Source: DASTCZ01 sp963704455
GTDB lineage: Bacteria > Acidobacteriota > Terriglobia > Acidiferrales > UBA7541
Direction of reading: 5' to 3'
Assembly (NCBI GenBank): GCA_963704455.1
Contig: OY969905.1
Span: forward strand, 1,240,001-1,304,000
Length of the DNA: 64,000 nt
The notes under the pieces are model-generated. The model had not been told where the DNA came from. It made no database searches and saw only the letters and a program-made list of their open reading frames with translations. A program made the translations under genes and the position numbers. This document shows positions 36,114-44,754 of this stretch, piece after piece (position 1 is the stretch's first letter; each line of letters starts with the position of its first letter).

Positions 36114-38092
36114 TGTCCGTCCTCAACTATCTCTGGATCATTCCGGCACTGCCGCTCTTAGGTGCGGCGATCAACGGCATTTTCGGACGAAGCTGGCCTC
36201 GCGCGGCGACAAATTCAGTCGCGCTGGGCGCCGCCGGATTGTCATTCGCTGCCGCCGCTGAATTATTCCGTGAATTTCTGTCGCTTGCACCTTCCAGCAT
36301 TCCTTGGGTGAAAACCTACTTTACCTGGATTGCAGCCGGAAATTTCCGCGCCGACTATTCGCTGCAGGTCGATCAGCTTACGATGGTGATGTTGCTTGTC
36401 GTCACCGGAGTCGGCTTTCTCATCCACATCTATTCCACCGGTTACATGGCGCAGGAAGGCGGCTACGCGCGCTTCTTCTCTTATTTGAATTTGTTCATGT
36501 TCTTCATGCTTACCCTCGTGCTCGCCGCCAACTACCTCGTGATGTTTGTCGGCTGGGAAGGCGTCGGGCTGTGCAGCTATCTATTGATTGGCTTTTATTT
36601 CCTGCGCAAGTCCGCCACCGATGCCGGCAACAAAGCTTTCTGGGTGAACCGCATAGGTGACTTTGGTTTTCTGCTCGCAATGTTCTTAATGTTCCGTGCT
36701 TTCGGGTCACTCGAATTCAGCGCCGTGATGTCTTCCGCTTCCACTTGGCCCGCTGAATCCTCCGGCCAATTCGGGACGATGACGCGGATCGCACTGCTCC
36801 TCTTCATGGGCGCGTGCGGCAAGTCCGCGCAGATCCCACTCTATGTCTGGCTGCCGGACGCGATGGAAGGCCCGACTCCCGTCAGCGCATTGATTCACGC
36901 CGCCACAATGGTCACCGCCGGTGTTTACATGGTCGCGCGCTCGCACATAATTTTCTTGCATTCGCCCGCGGCGATGCTGGTCGTGGCGATAATCGGATGC
37001 GCCACCGCGCTCTTCGCCGCAACGATTGGCCTCGTGCAAAACGACATTAAGAAGGTCCTCGCGTACTCCACTGTCAGCCAGCTCGGCTACATGTTTCTCG
37101 CCTGCGGGGTTGGCGCATTTTCCGCGGGCATCTTTCATTTGATGACCCACGCCTTCTTCAAAGGTCTCCTCTTTCTCGCGGCGGGAAGTGTAATCCACGC
37201 GATGGGCGGCCAGCAGGACATCCGCCACATGGGCGGCCTGCGAAAAAAAATCCCGTGGACATATTGGACAATGCTCATCGCAACCCTCGCCATCGCAGGC
37301 ATCCCAGGTTTTTCCGGTTTCTTCAGCAAAGACGAAATTCTATCCGCCGCATATCTCAGTCCGTACGGCGGCACTTTGCTGTGGGCCGTCGGAATTCTCA
37401 CCGCGCTGCTGACTTCGCTGTATATGTTCCGGCTGATCTTCCAAACGTTTCACGGCGGCGCGCGTTATAACGAGCACGAGACTCATGTCCACGAATCGCC
37501 GATAAACATGCTCGCGCCTCTCGCCATTCTGGCTTTGCTCAGTCTCATTGGCGGCTGGCTCGCCGCTCCCGCCCTGTGGGGCGGCAAAGACCACTTCGCA
37601 GGCTTTCTAGCCCCGGTTTTCAGCGCCGCCTCCACCGCAAGCGGAAGTGCCAGTGGGATAGTAGTCACCGCAACAGGCCCCGCCGAAACTGCGGGCTCCA
37701 TCGAGCTGCAACTCATGGCCGTAGCAATCGCCGCCGGATTGATCGGACTCCTCGTCGCGTGGTGGATGTACATCGAGCGAACCGAATTGCCGGAGAAGCT
37801 CGCTGAATCCATGAAGGGCCCCTACCGCCTGCTCGAGGGAAGATATTTTGTCGATGAGTTTTACGCGGCCTCGATCGTCAAGCCCCTCATCTGGTTTTCG
37901 CGACGAGTTCTCTGGCAAACGGTGGACGAACGCTTGATTGACGGCACGGTGAATGGCGTCGCGGACGCGGCGCGGCACACCGGCGACAAAACTCGCCTCG
38001 CGGAATCCGGCAACACGCGCAGCTATGCCGCATGGATCCTTGTCGGAGCCGTCGCGTTTGTTTCCCTGCTTTTGTGGCGGGCGGTGAGATAG
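36113..38092 (+). CDS. nuoL: NADH-quinone oxidoreductase subunit L (cluster 1)
   Basis: A 659-residue proton-pumping antiporter-like subunit. The core has FVGWEGVGLCSYLLIGFYF (channel glutamate), GKSAQIPLYVWLPDAMEGPTPVSALIHAATMVTAGVYMV (lysine/histidine region), DIKKVLAYSTVSQLGYMF and FHLMTHAFFKGLLFLAAGSVIHAM. The C-terminal segment holds the long lateral helix and a final transmembrane anchor (AAWILVGAVAFVSLLLW). It starts with an ATG overlapping nuoK and is followed by nuoM after one base. Confidence 0.95.
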   Translation: MSVLNYLWIIPALPLLGAAINGIFGRSWPRAATNSVALGAAGLSFAAAAELFREFLSLAPSSIPWVKTYFTWIAAGNFRADYSLQVDQLTMVMLLVVTGVGFLIHIYSTGYMAQEGGYARFFSYLNLFMFFMLTLVLAANYLVMFVGWEGVGLCSYLLIGFYFLRKSATDAGNKAFWVNRIGDFGFLLAMFLMFRAFGSLEFSAVMSSASTWPAESSGQFGTMTRIALLLFMGACGKSAQIPLYVWLPDAMEGPTPVSALIHAATMVTAGVYMVARSHIIFLHSPAAMLVVAIIGCATALFAATIGLVQNDIKKVLAYSTVSQLGYMFLACGVGAFSAGIFHLMTHAFFKGLLFLAAGSVIHAMGGQQDIRHMGGLRKKIPWTYWTMLIATLAIAGIPGFSGFFSKDEILSAAYLSPYGGTLLWAVGILTALLTSLYMFRLIFQTFHGGARYNEHETHVHESPINMLAPLAILALLSLIGGWLAAPALWGGKDHFAGFLAPVFSAASTASGSASGIVVTATGPAETAGSIELQLMAVAIAAGLIGLLVAWWMYIERTELPEKLAESMKGPYRLLEGRYFVDEFYAASIVKPLIWFSRRVLWQTVDERLIDGTVNGVADAARHTGDKTRLAESGNTRSYAAWILVGAVAFVSLLLWRAVR

Positions 38093-38093
38093 C

Positions 38094-39677
38094 GTGAATT
38101 CGAGCCATCTACTTTCGGTTCTCGTGTTTCTGCCCGTGGGCGGATCGCTCGCGCTCCTTTTGTTGCGCGGTGACGACCATGCCTGGATCCGGCGCCTCGC
38201 TCTCGTTGTCTCCGTCGCGGAATTTGTATTGTCGCTGTGGCTGATTCGTGCATTCGACTCTTCCGAACCCTCGTATCAACTCGAGGAAGCGCGCAGGTGG
38301 ATCTCCTCGCCGCCAATCAACTATCACATCGGCATTGACGGCATCAGCCTGTTCCTCGTCATCCTCACGACGCTGCTCACGCCCATCGCCATCCTTGCAT
38401 CATGGAACTCTATCAATCAGCGCGCCAAAGGATTCTTCATCTCCCTGCTGATTCTCGAGGCGGGCGTCATCGGAGTCTTCGTGTCTCTTGACCTGTTTCT
38501 CTTCTTCCTGTTCTGGGAAGTGATGCTCATCCCGATGTATTTCCTCATCGGCATCTGGGGTCACGAGCGACGCATTTATGCGGCGGTCAAATTTATTTTG
38601 TACACGATGTTCGGTTCCATCCTTATGCTCGTAGGAATTCTGTGGCTCTTCAACAAGACCGGCTCATTCGAGCTGCCGGTAATCCAGGCGGCGCTGCAAT
38701 CCGGCCGCGTTGCGTTCTCGCTGAATGTAGAGATGCTGCTCTTCGCCGCGTTTTTTCTCGCATTCGCGATCAAAGTGCCGCTATTCCCGTTCCACACCTG
38801 GCTGCCCGACGCGCACACCGAAGCCCCGACCGCAGGCTCCATCATGCTCGCGGGCGTTCTTCTGAAAATGGGCACCTACGGAATGCTGCGCTTTTGCTTG
38901 CCGCTTTTCCCCGCAGCGGCGCATCAACTCGCGCCGGAGATCGCCGTCCTCGCCATCATCGGCATTTTGTATGGTGCGCTCGTCTCATTGGTGCAAACGG
39001 ACCTGAAACGTCTTGTGGCCTATTCTTCAGTGGCACATCTCGGTTTCGTCGTGCTCGGCATCTTCGCGTTCAATGCGACGGCCGCACAGGGCGCGCTCTA
39101 CCAGATGTTGAATCATGGCATCTCCACCGGCGCGCTGTTCCTTCTCGTCGGAATGCTCTATGACCGCCGCCACACGCATGACATGAGCGAATTCGGTGGC
39201 CTTGCCACGCCGATGCCGGTGCTTGCGGGATTTTTTCTTTTCGTCAGCCTCTCATCGCTCGGCCTGCCCATGCTCAACGGCTTTGTCGGCGAATTCCTCA
39301 TTTTGAACGGCACTTTCCAGCAGCACGCCCGCTGGGCCATCTTCGCAGCCATCGGAGTGATCTTCTCCGCTCTCTACTTGCTGTGGGCTTACCAACGCAC
39401 ATTTTTCGGCGACGTAACAAACGAAAAAAATCGCGCGCTGCCCGACGCCAACGTTCGCGAGCGCAGCATGCTCTGGGTAATGGCCGCAATCATTTTATTC
39501 ATGGGCGTCGCCTCGCCGCTCATCACCAACCGCACAGAATCATCCGTGCGCCAGGTATTTGATCAAATGAAACGCACCGACGCTCCGCAGCCCGTTTTCG
39601 CGATGCACGGCGCACTGCCCCCAGCGCCAACAAATGCACAAGTAGTTGCCTCAACGCAGGAGGCGCAAGGCCGCTAA
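38094..39677 (+). CDS. nuoM: NADH-quinone oxidoreductase subunit M (cluster 1)
   Basis: A 527-residue antiporter-like proton channel. Signature parts are YHIGIDGISLFLVILTTLLTPIAI, FFLFWEVMLIPMYFLIGIWG (channel glutamate), KVPLFPFHTWLPDAHTEAPTAGSIMLAGVLLKMGTYG (conserved lysine), LKRLVAYSSVAHLGFV and MLNHGISTGALFLLVGMLYDR. Translation begins at GTG one base after the nuoL stop. The stop overlaps nuoN (TAATG). The paralogue in cluster 2 is similar across the core but differs at the ends. Confidence 0.95.
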   Translation: MNSSHLLSVLVFLPVGGSLALLLLRGDDHAWIRRLALVVSVAEFVLSLWLIRAFDSSEPSYQLEEARRWISSPPINYHIGIDGISLFLVILTTLLTPIAILASWNSINQRAKGFFISLLILEAGVIGVFVSLDLFLFFLFWEVMLIPMYFLIGIWGHERRIYAAVKFILYTMFGSILMLVGILWLFNKTGSFELPVIQAALQSGRVAFSLNVEMLLFAAFFLAFAIKVPLFPFHTWLPDAHTEAPTAGSIMLAGVLLKMGTYGMLRFCLPLFPAAAHQLAPEIAVLAIIGILYGALVSLVQTDLKRLVAYSSVAHLGFVVLGIFAFNATAAQGALYQMLNHGISTGALFLLVGMLYDRRHTHDMSEFGGLATPMPVLAGFFLFVSLSSLGLPMLNGFVGEFLILNGTFQQHARWAIFAAIGVIFSALYLLWAYQRTFFGDVTNEKNRALPDANVRERSMLWVMAAIILFMGVASPLITNRTESSVRQVFDQMKRTDAPQPVFAMHGALPPAPTNAQVVASTQEAQGR

Positions 39678-41107
39678 TGTTTCCCTCGCAACAGGACATG
39701 ATGCGTCTCGCGCCCGAGTTCGTCTTCTGCGTCGCGGGCATCCTCATTATGGTCATCGAGCCATTTGCCGGGCGCGCCGGCCGGCGTTTAGTCGACGCGA
39801 TGGCCGCGCTCGGCGCCGCCGCTGCGCTTGTGGCCGTCGTGCTCCCGATGCGCAACTCCGGCACAGCATTCACAGAACTTTTGCGCGTGGACTCATTCAG
39901 CGTTTTCATCCACGCCATTATTGGCACGGTCGCGCTGCTCGCCATCTTGGCCGCACCGTCGTATCTCGACCGCGAAGGCCTGCCGCACGGCGAATTCTAC
40001 GCGCTGGTCCTTTTCGCCGCCGCAGGCATGGGCGTCCTCGCAAGCGCGCAAAACCTCATCACCGCTTTCGTCGGACTCGAAATCAGCTCGATTGCGAGCT
40101 ACATCCTCGCAAGTTACCGCCGCGATTCTCCGCGCTCCAATGAAGCCGCGCTGAAATATTTCCTTCTCGGCTCGTTCGCCACGGCTTTTTTTCTTTATGG
40201 CGTCGCGCTCATCTACGGTGCTAGCGGCACCGTCGCCCTCCCGAAGATTGACGCCGGCACAATTCAGCCCTCGCTCCTCGCGCTCGGCCTCGCGCTCCTT
40301 TTCGTCGGGCTGGCCTTCAAAGTCGCCGCGGCGCCCTTCCAGCTTTGGACGCCCGACGTTTACGAGGGCGCGCCCGCTCCCGTGACCGCGCTGCTTTCCA
40401 CCGGCCCCAAGGCCGCGGCCTTCGCGCTTTTCTTGCGCACATACATGACAGTTGACCACGCGGGCAGCCTGTGGTTCTGGGCGATTTACATTTCCGCGGT
40501 TGTCACAATGTTCGTCGGCAATCTCACCGCGCTGGTGCAAACGAGCGTCAAGCGAATGCTTGCATACAGCTCGATCGCCCATGCGGGCTACATCCTTGTT
40601 GCATTTGCGGCTTACAGCGCTCTGGGAACCGCCGCCGTGCTTTTTTACCTCGCCGCCTACGCGCTCATGAAGCTCGGCGCGTTTACCGCGCTTTCCTGGC
40701 TCTCCGGCCCCGGCGAGCGGCACATGGAATTAGACGATTACGCAGGTCTCGCCGGCCAGCGCCCTATCGCTGCGGCATGTTTCTCCCTTTTTCTGCTTTC
40801 GTTGCTCGGTCTACCGGTGACGGCAGGCTTCCTCGGCAAGTTTTACATTTTTGATGCCGCGCTGAAGTCGCACCTCATCTGGCTCGCCGTCTTGATGGCG
40901 CTCAACAGCATTATCGGCGCCTATTATTACCTGCGTGTGATCGTCGCGATGTACATGCGCCCCGCAAAACGTGCTTTCCCTGCGGAGCGAGTGCCCGCCG
41001 GTGTCGCGGCAGTGCTCACACTTGCGGCCGTCGGCACGATTTTTCTGGGCGTTTTTCCCAACTACGTCATTGACTTCGCTGCCCGCGCCGCAACTATGCT
41101 GAAGTAG
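39677..41107 (+). CDS. nuoN: NADH-quinone oxidoreductase subunit N (cluster 1)
   Basis: A 476-residue antiporter-like subunit and the last gene of the cluster. FVGLEISSIASYILASYRR carries the channel glutamate, VAAAPFQLWTPDVYEGAPAPVTALLSTGPKAAAFALFLR the lysine region, and SVKRMLAYSSIAHAGYILVAFAAYS the following helix. The C-terminal part reads GLPVTAGFLGKFYIF. It starts with an ATG overlapping nuoM. It faces the ATP synthase c-subunit gene of the other cluster tail to tail across 156 bases with one hairpin. Confidence 0.95.
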   Translation: MFPSQQDMMRLAPEFVFCVAGILIMVIEPFAGRAGRRLVDAMAALGAAAALVAVVLPMRNSGTAFTELLRVDSFSVFIHAIIGTVALLAILAAPSYLDREGLPHGEFYALVLFAAAGMGVLASAQNLITAFVGLEISSIASYILASYRRDSPRSNEAALKYFLLGSFATAFFLYGVALIYGASGTVALPKIDAGTIQPSLLALGLALLFVGLAFKVAAAPFQLWTPDVYEGAPAPVTALLSTGPKAAAFALFLRTYMTVDHAGSLWFWAIYISAVVTMFVGNLTALVQTSVKRMLAYSSIAHAGYILVAFAAYSALGTAAVLFYLAAYALMKLGAFTALSWLSGPGERHMELDDYAGLAGQRPIAAACFSLFLLSLLGLPVTAGFLGKFYIFDAALKSHLIWLAVLMALNSIIGAYYYLRVIVAMYMRPAKRAFPAERVPAGVAAVLTLAAVGTIFLGVFPNYVIDFAARAATMLK

Positions 41108-41184
41108 CTTCTGCTAATCCCTTCGCAACCGGTAAAAGCAGAAGTCCATGAGGACCTTAGTTCAAGCCGGTTGCTCCAAAAGGA

Positions 41185-41216
41185 AAATGCCCGGAGGCTT
41201 TCGCCCCCGGGCATTT
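41185..41216 (-). terminator. Hairpin terminator between the convergent nuo and nuo-atp clusters
   Basis: A perfect 10-base stem, AAATGCCCGG paired with CCGGGCATTT, with a 12-base loop that can itself form a short GGC/GCC extension. On the minus strand the stem is followed by a T-rich run (TTTTCCTTTT), so it best serves the atp side; on the plus strand the tail is weaker, but the hairpin may work in both directions. Its location between two convergent operons supports the call. Confidence 0.75.
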
Positions 41217-41263
41217 GAAGTCTTTGTCAATATATAACATTTAACGAAAAGTATTTTGACGCC

Positions 41264-41569
41264 CTACTTCACGCGGAGATAGATCAAAGCAAACGTGTAA
41301 AGCGCCATCGACTCAATCAGGATGAGCGCTAGAATAAGCGCAAATCGGATTGCTGCTGTTGCCCCCGGATTTCGCGCCATGCTTTCGCAGGCCGCACCCG
41401 TAGCTTTCGCCTGCGCGTAGCCGCAGATCCCGGAAGCGATTGCCATTGCGAACCCGGGCGTAATCAAAACCCAGTTCGTTCCCGAAGATGCGCCACTTTG
41501 AGCAAATACAGACGGTGCAAGCAAGCTCACCGCCAACAGCACAAGACAAACCGTAGCGAACCTCTTCAT
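41264..41569 (-). CDS. atpE: ATP synthase F0 subunit c with signal-like N-terminus
   Basis: A 101-residue proteolipid that forms the rotating c-ring. Residues 1-24 (MKRFATVCLVLLAVSLLAPSVFAQ) look like a cleavable signal peptide, an addition to the usual 70-90 residue protein. The two-helix hairpin follows; the loop ARNPGA corresponds to the usual ARQPEA. The ion-binding glutamate is E86. Q53, S87 and Y91 match Gln32, Ser66 and Tyr70 of the Na+-binding c-ring of Ilyobacter tartaricus with identical spacing; Thr67 is replaced by M88. GGGAGGA precedes the ATG. It is the last gene of the nuo2-atp unit. Confidence 0.92.
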   Translation of the reverse strand: MKRFATVCLVLLAVSLLAPSVFAQSGASSGTNWVLITPGFAMAIASGICGYAQAKATGAACESMARNPGATAAIRFALILALILIESMALYTFALIYLRVK

Positions 41570-41669
41570 CGTGTCGTCCTCCCTTATGAAATTGCCGACA
41601 GGTGGTGGCTCCCGGACATCCCTCGTACAGCCGGGATCACACTGAACGGCGATCATGCCGAATAAGCGA

Positions 41670-42482
41670 CTAATGTTCCTCTGCTACTGCGCCACCAATG
41701 TAGATCGCGGGCAAAAGTGTGAATACAAATGCCTGCAAAAGGCCGACAAAGATATGAAGCAAAATAAAAACGATGGGCACCAAGGCTGGAATCGGCGCGG
41801 CCAGATAGCCAGCAGTTCCCAGATCTCGCGTAAAAAGAAAAAGTGCCAGCGTCAGTCCGAGGAATAGACCATACAGCAACTCGCTAACCAGCATATTCAC
41901 CCAGAGACGAACAGTGAGCGAAAGAAGTCTCGCAAAATGGCTGACCACTTCGATGGGGAACATGATGACCGCCATCGGTAATACCGGGCCCAAAAATTGT
42001 TTCCCGTATCGCAGTGGCCCGTGATGCCGCAATCCGACCCAGTTGTAATAGAGAAAAACAACAACCGCGCAGCCGAGCGGCACGGAGCTCGTAGCCGTAG
42101 GAGATTCCAAGCCGGGCACGAGGCTTATCAGGTTGCAGAAGAGGACAAAGAGCCCGATGCTCCCGATCATCGGAACGTAACGGTTCGCGTCATGTCCGAC
42201 GTTTTCCTGAAGGAGATCGCGGACGCCCACGCCCATTGGGTTGGTTAGCACGGCTTCCATGCATTGCTGAATAGCCCCTGGTCTCTGAACCGAAAGCCGT
42301 CCCTTCAGCCAAATGAAGAACAGCGCAGCAAGGACAAGGACAAGAATCTCCATCGCCACGTGATTCGGAATCGGAAATTCAGGGTTAGCAGGCCGAATAT
42401 GCAGCGCGGCGAGCAATGCCGCCACAGGCTTGCCCAGCAGGAAATTCACCACCTTCGTAATTCCGAGGATGTGCTCTTCCAT
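41670..42482 (-). CDS. atpB: ATP synthase F0 subunit a
   Basis: A 270-residue membrane subunit that forms the ion half-channels against the c-ring. The essential arginine lies in LSLTVRLWVNMLVSE, and the last helix has FVGLLQAFVFTLLPAIYIGGAV with the conserved Gln. The N-terminal part (HILGITKVVNFLLGKPVA, PNHVAMEILVLVLAALFFIW) fits the family. The gene is 24 bases after atpI and about 100 bases before atpE. No F1 genes (atpHAGDC) or atpF are in the window. Confidence 0.93.
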   Translation of the reverse strand: MEEHILGITKVVNFLLGKPVAALLAALHIRPANPEFPIPNHVAMEILVLVLAALFFIWLKGRLSVQRPGAIQQCMEAVLTNPMGVGVRDLLQENVGHDANRYVPMIGSIGLFVLFCNLISLVPGLESPTATSSVPLGCAVVVFLYYNWVGLRHHGPLRYGKQFLGPVLPMAVIMFPIEVVSHFARLLSLTVRLWVNMLVSELLYGLFLGLTLALFLFTRDLGTAGYLAAPIPALVPIVFILLHIFVGLLQAFVFTLLPAIYIGGAVAEEH

Positions 42483-42506
42483 AAGCCTTTCGTAAGCCCG
42501 TTTGGC

Positions 42507-42911
42507 TCAGACCGCTCCGCCACGCGCAATCTCGTAAATTATTTCCACCATCACGGCCACCACAACCGCAAAAAGCCCCGCAAGCAGCGCCGCGGCGGGA
42601 AGGAGCGAACGCGAAAGAATAACATAGACAGCAACAAGCAACAAAACGAACCGGCCGAGGAACTTTATGTACACACTACGCGGCACTTTGGGGGCTTGGT
42701 CCCCGACACCAACATTGGAAAGATTCGCAAGGGTAGAAATTCCAGTCTTAAGCCAGCGGAAATTGATCCAGGAAAGTCCTGCGCCTATCGCCACGCCGAG
42801 AGCTGCCCGCCAGCCCCAATGCCACAGAGTGGCCATCCCTCCGAGTATCCCAAGAGCTAGAGTCAATCGCTCAATGCGGTGCTCCGCTCCGCGATAGTTA
42901 TCGCCCGCCAT
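42507..42911 (-). CDS. atpI: ATP synthase subunit I (AtpI-like)
   Basis: A 134-residue membrane protein with four hydrophobic segments: LTLALGILGGMATLWHWGW, ALGVAIGAGLSWINFRWLKTGI, FVLLLVAVYVILSRSLL and AALLAGLFAVVVAVMVEIIYEI. GAGLSWINFRWL and a Lys near it fit the ATP synthase I family, which assists c-ring assembly and Mg uptake. The ATG lies inside the end of the previous gene, overlapping by 14 bases. A longer frame upstream is a shadow of atpZ. Confidence 0.82.
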   Translation of the reverse strand: MAGDNYRGAEHRIERLTLALGILGGMATLWHWGWRAALGVAIGAGLSWINFRWLKTGISTLANLSNVGVGDQAPKVPRSVYIKFLGRFVLLLVAVYVILSRSLLPAAALLAGLFAVVVAVMVEIIYEIARGGAV

Positions 42912-43194
42912 TGCCTTTGTTATTTGAGCTTTCTTCCTCCCGTTTTTCCTCGCGAGACAATCGGCGCAATACTTCGGTGATTCCGGCTGCGAAACCGAAT
43001 CCACCGAGAACCAGGGTAAACAATGAGTCCTTGTGAAGCCAACGGTCAACGAAGTGCCCCAATCCACCTCCCACCACAACGGCGGCAACTAGGATGATAG
43101 GCAGCTCGATGACCGAGGCAACCGTCCGCGCGTCAGATGTAGGTGTATTGCGCGGGGAGCTTGGGGCCGAACCGGTTTGTTTTTCAGCGGCCAA
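42898..43194 (-). CDS. atpZ: AtpZ/AtpI-family two-helix membrane protein
   Basis: A protein of about 98 residues. The core ELPIILVAAVVVGGGLGHFVDRWLHKDSLFTLVLGGFGFAAGITEVLRRLSREE matches the AtpZ family pattern of two helices with GxxLDxWL and GxxAGxxxV. No ATG is available in frame; TTG at 43194 is proposed, which overlaps the nuoN2 stop by 11 bases. No clear ribosome binding site precedes it. It connects the nuo genes to the ATP synthase genes in one transcription unit. Confidence 0.75.
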   Translation of the reverse strand: MAAEKQTGSAPSSPRNTPTSDARTVASVIELPIILVAAVVVGGGLGHFVDRWLHKDSLFTLVLGGFGFAAGITEVLRRLSREEKREEESSNNKGNGGR

Positions 43195-44746
43195 GGGGGC
43201 CAAATGGCAGGAAAATAGAATAGTTTGCCAGCTTGATGAACGGCTCGGGATAAATCCCGGCGGCCAAGACAACAAATCCGGAAACCGACAGCGCAATCGT
43301 CTGCCACACATTCAACGCGGGCTTCACCGGGTCCGTGCTGTCCTTCAGGAACGCGTGCACAATAATCCGGAAATAGTAGTAAAGCGCTGGAACCACATAC
43401 ACCGCGCCGAAAATCGCCAGGTAATAGTGGCCCGTCTGGATCAGCGAAAGGAAAATGTAATACTTCCCCAGGAATCCAACTGTCGGAGGAATTCCCGCAA
43501 GCGACAGCATGAAAATCAGCATCAGCACCGCCGCCATCGGACTGCGATGGATCAAGCCGTTCAGGTCATCCAGCTCATCGCCAATCAATCCTTTTCGCCG
43601 CAGGATAATCACCACCGCGAATGCGCCCAGGTTCATAAACGCGTACGCGAACAAATAAAACATCACGCCGCGCAAACCCGTCTCATTGCCTGTCGGCCCC
43701 GATCCCGCCGCAACCAGGCCAAGCAATATATATCCCGCGTGCGAAATCGATGAGTAGGCCAACATGCGTTTGATATTTGTCTGGGTAATTGCGGCGAGGT
43801 TGCCGACCGTCATGCAGGCGACCGCGACCACTCCCAATAACCCCACCCAATGATCGCGCACGGGCCAGAATGCGGTCTGAAAAAGCCGCAGCAGCAGCGC
43901 GAAGCTCGCGGCGCTTGACGCCACGCTCAGGTAAGCGGTCGTCACCGTCGGCGCGCCTTCATACACGTCGGGCGCCCACTGGTGAAACGGCACCGCCGCA
44001 ATCTTAAAAAAGAGCCCAGCCGCCACAGTTACCAAAGCCAATAGCACCAATGGATTGGTGCCCGGACGGTGGATAATCGCATTCGTTATCGCGTACAAAT
44101 TTGTTGAGGGGATACGAGGATCGCCCAGAGATGCCCCGAGTCCGTAAAGTAGAGAAAACCCATACGCGATAATCCCGGAACTGAATGCGCCGAGAAGCAA
44201 ATACTTGAGCGCGGCTTCATTCGAGCGCCGCTCGCGCCGCAGAAAGCCAACCATGATGTAAAAACTGATGGCCATTGTCTCCAAACCAATGAACTGCACG
44301 ACGAGGTCAAAACCCTCAGCCATGAACATCATGCCGATCGTCGCAAACAGCATCAGCGCGTAAAATTCGCCGTGGTTTTCCTCCTCGACCTCGAGGTAGC
44401 GGACCGATAACAAAATCACGAGTGCGGTGGCGGCGAGAAAGATTCCGCCGAAGAAAAGAGAAAAACTGTCCATCTTCAGTGAACCGCCAAAGCCAAGGAG
44501 GGGATCCCTTAATTCGTCGTGCGCTGCGACGGCCCCGCGAAGCTGCCACAGCGACCATCCGCTAAAAAACACTCCCATCATCGCCAGAAGTGCGTTGAAA
44601 GCTTTCTGGCCGGGCTCGATTAGGAAATCTGTCAGCAGGATGGCGATGCCAAACATGGCGAGCATCAACTGCGGCTTGATGAGAATCAAATTCTCATCTT
44701 TCATGAACCCGAGCAGATTGGCCAGCCAATGTAATATTGCGGTCAT
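43184..44746 (-). CDS. nuoN: NADH-quinone oxidoreductase subunit N (cluster 2)
   Basis: A 520-residue antiporter-like subunit. Key segments are FIGLETMAISFYIMVGFLRRERRSNEAALKYLLLGAFSSG (channel glutamate), KIAAVPFHQWAPDVYEGAPTVTTAYLSVASSAASFALLLR and NIKRMLAYSSISHAGYILLGLVAAGS, then FLGKYYIFLSLIQTG. It is about 45 residues longer than the cluster 1 copy and clearly diverged, so this is an old duplication rather than a recent one. It lies 8 bases after nuoM2, and its end overlaps atpZ. Confidence 0.94.
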   Translation of the reverse strand: MTAILHWLANLLGFMKDENLILIKPQLMLAMFGIAILLTDFLIEPGQKAFNALLAMMGVFFSGWSLWQLRGAVAAHDELRDPLLGFGGSLKMDSFSLFFGGIFLAATALVILLSVRYLEVEEENHGEFYALMLFATIGMMFMAEGFDLVVQFIGLETMAISFYIMVGFLRRERRSNEAALKYLLLGAFSSGIIAYGFSLLYGLGASLGDPRIPSTNLYAITNAIIHRPGTNPLVLLALVTVAAGLFFKIAAVPFHQWAPDVYEGAPTVTTAYLSVASSAASFALLLRLFQTAFWPVRDHWVGLLGVVAVACMTVGNLAAITQTNIKRMLAYSSISHAGYILLGLVAAGSGPTGNETGLRGVMFYLFAYAFMNLGAFAVVIILRRKGLIGDELDDLNGLIHRSPMAAVLMLIFMLSLAGIPPTVGFLGKYYIFLSLIQTGHYYLAIFGAVYVVPALYYYFRIIVHAFLKDSTDPVKPALNVWQTIALSVSGFVVLAAGIYPEPFIKLANYSIFLPFGPLGR

Positions 44747-44754
44747 TCTCTCCC

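Noticed and set aside
39893..40723. Long antisense frames in the nuo region, such as a 276-residue one opposite nuoN
   Set aside because: They are charge-rich shadows produced by third-position GC bias of the real membrane-protein genes.
41570..41656. Longer c-subunit start at 41656
   Set aside because: The upstream 29 residues are not hydrophobic or conserved, and the ATG at 41569 has GGGAGGA at proper distance.
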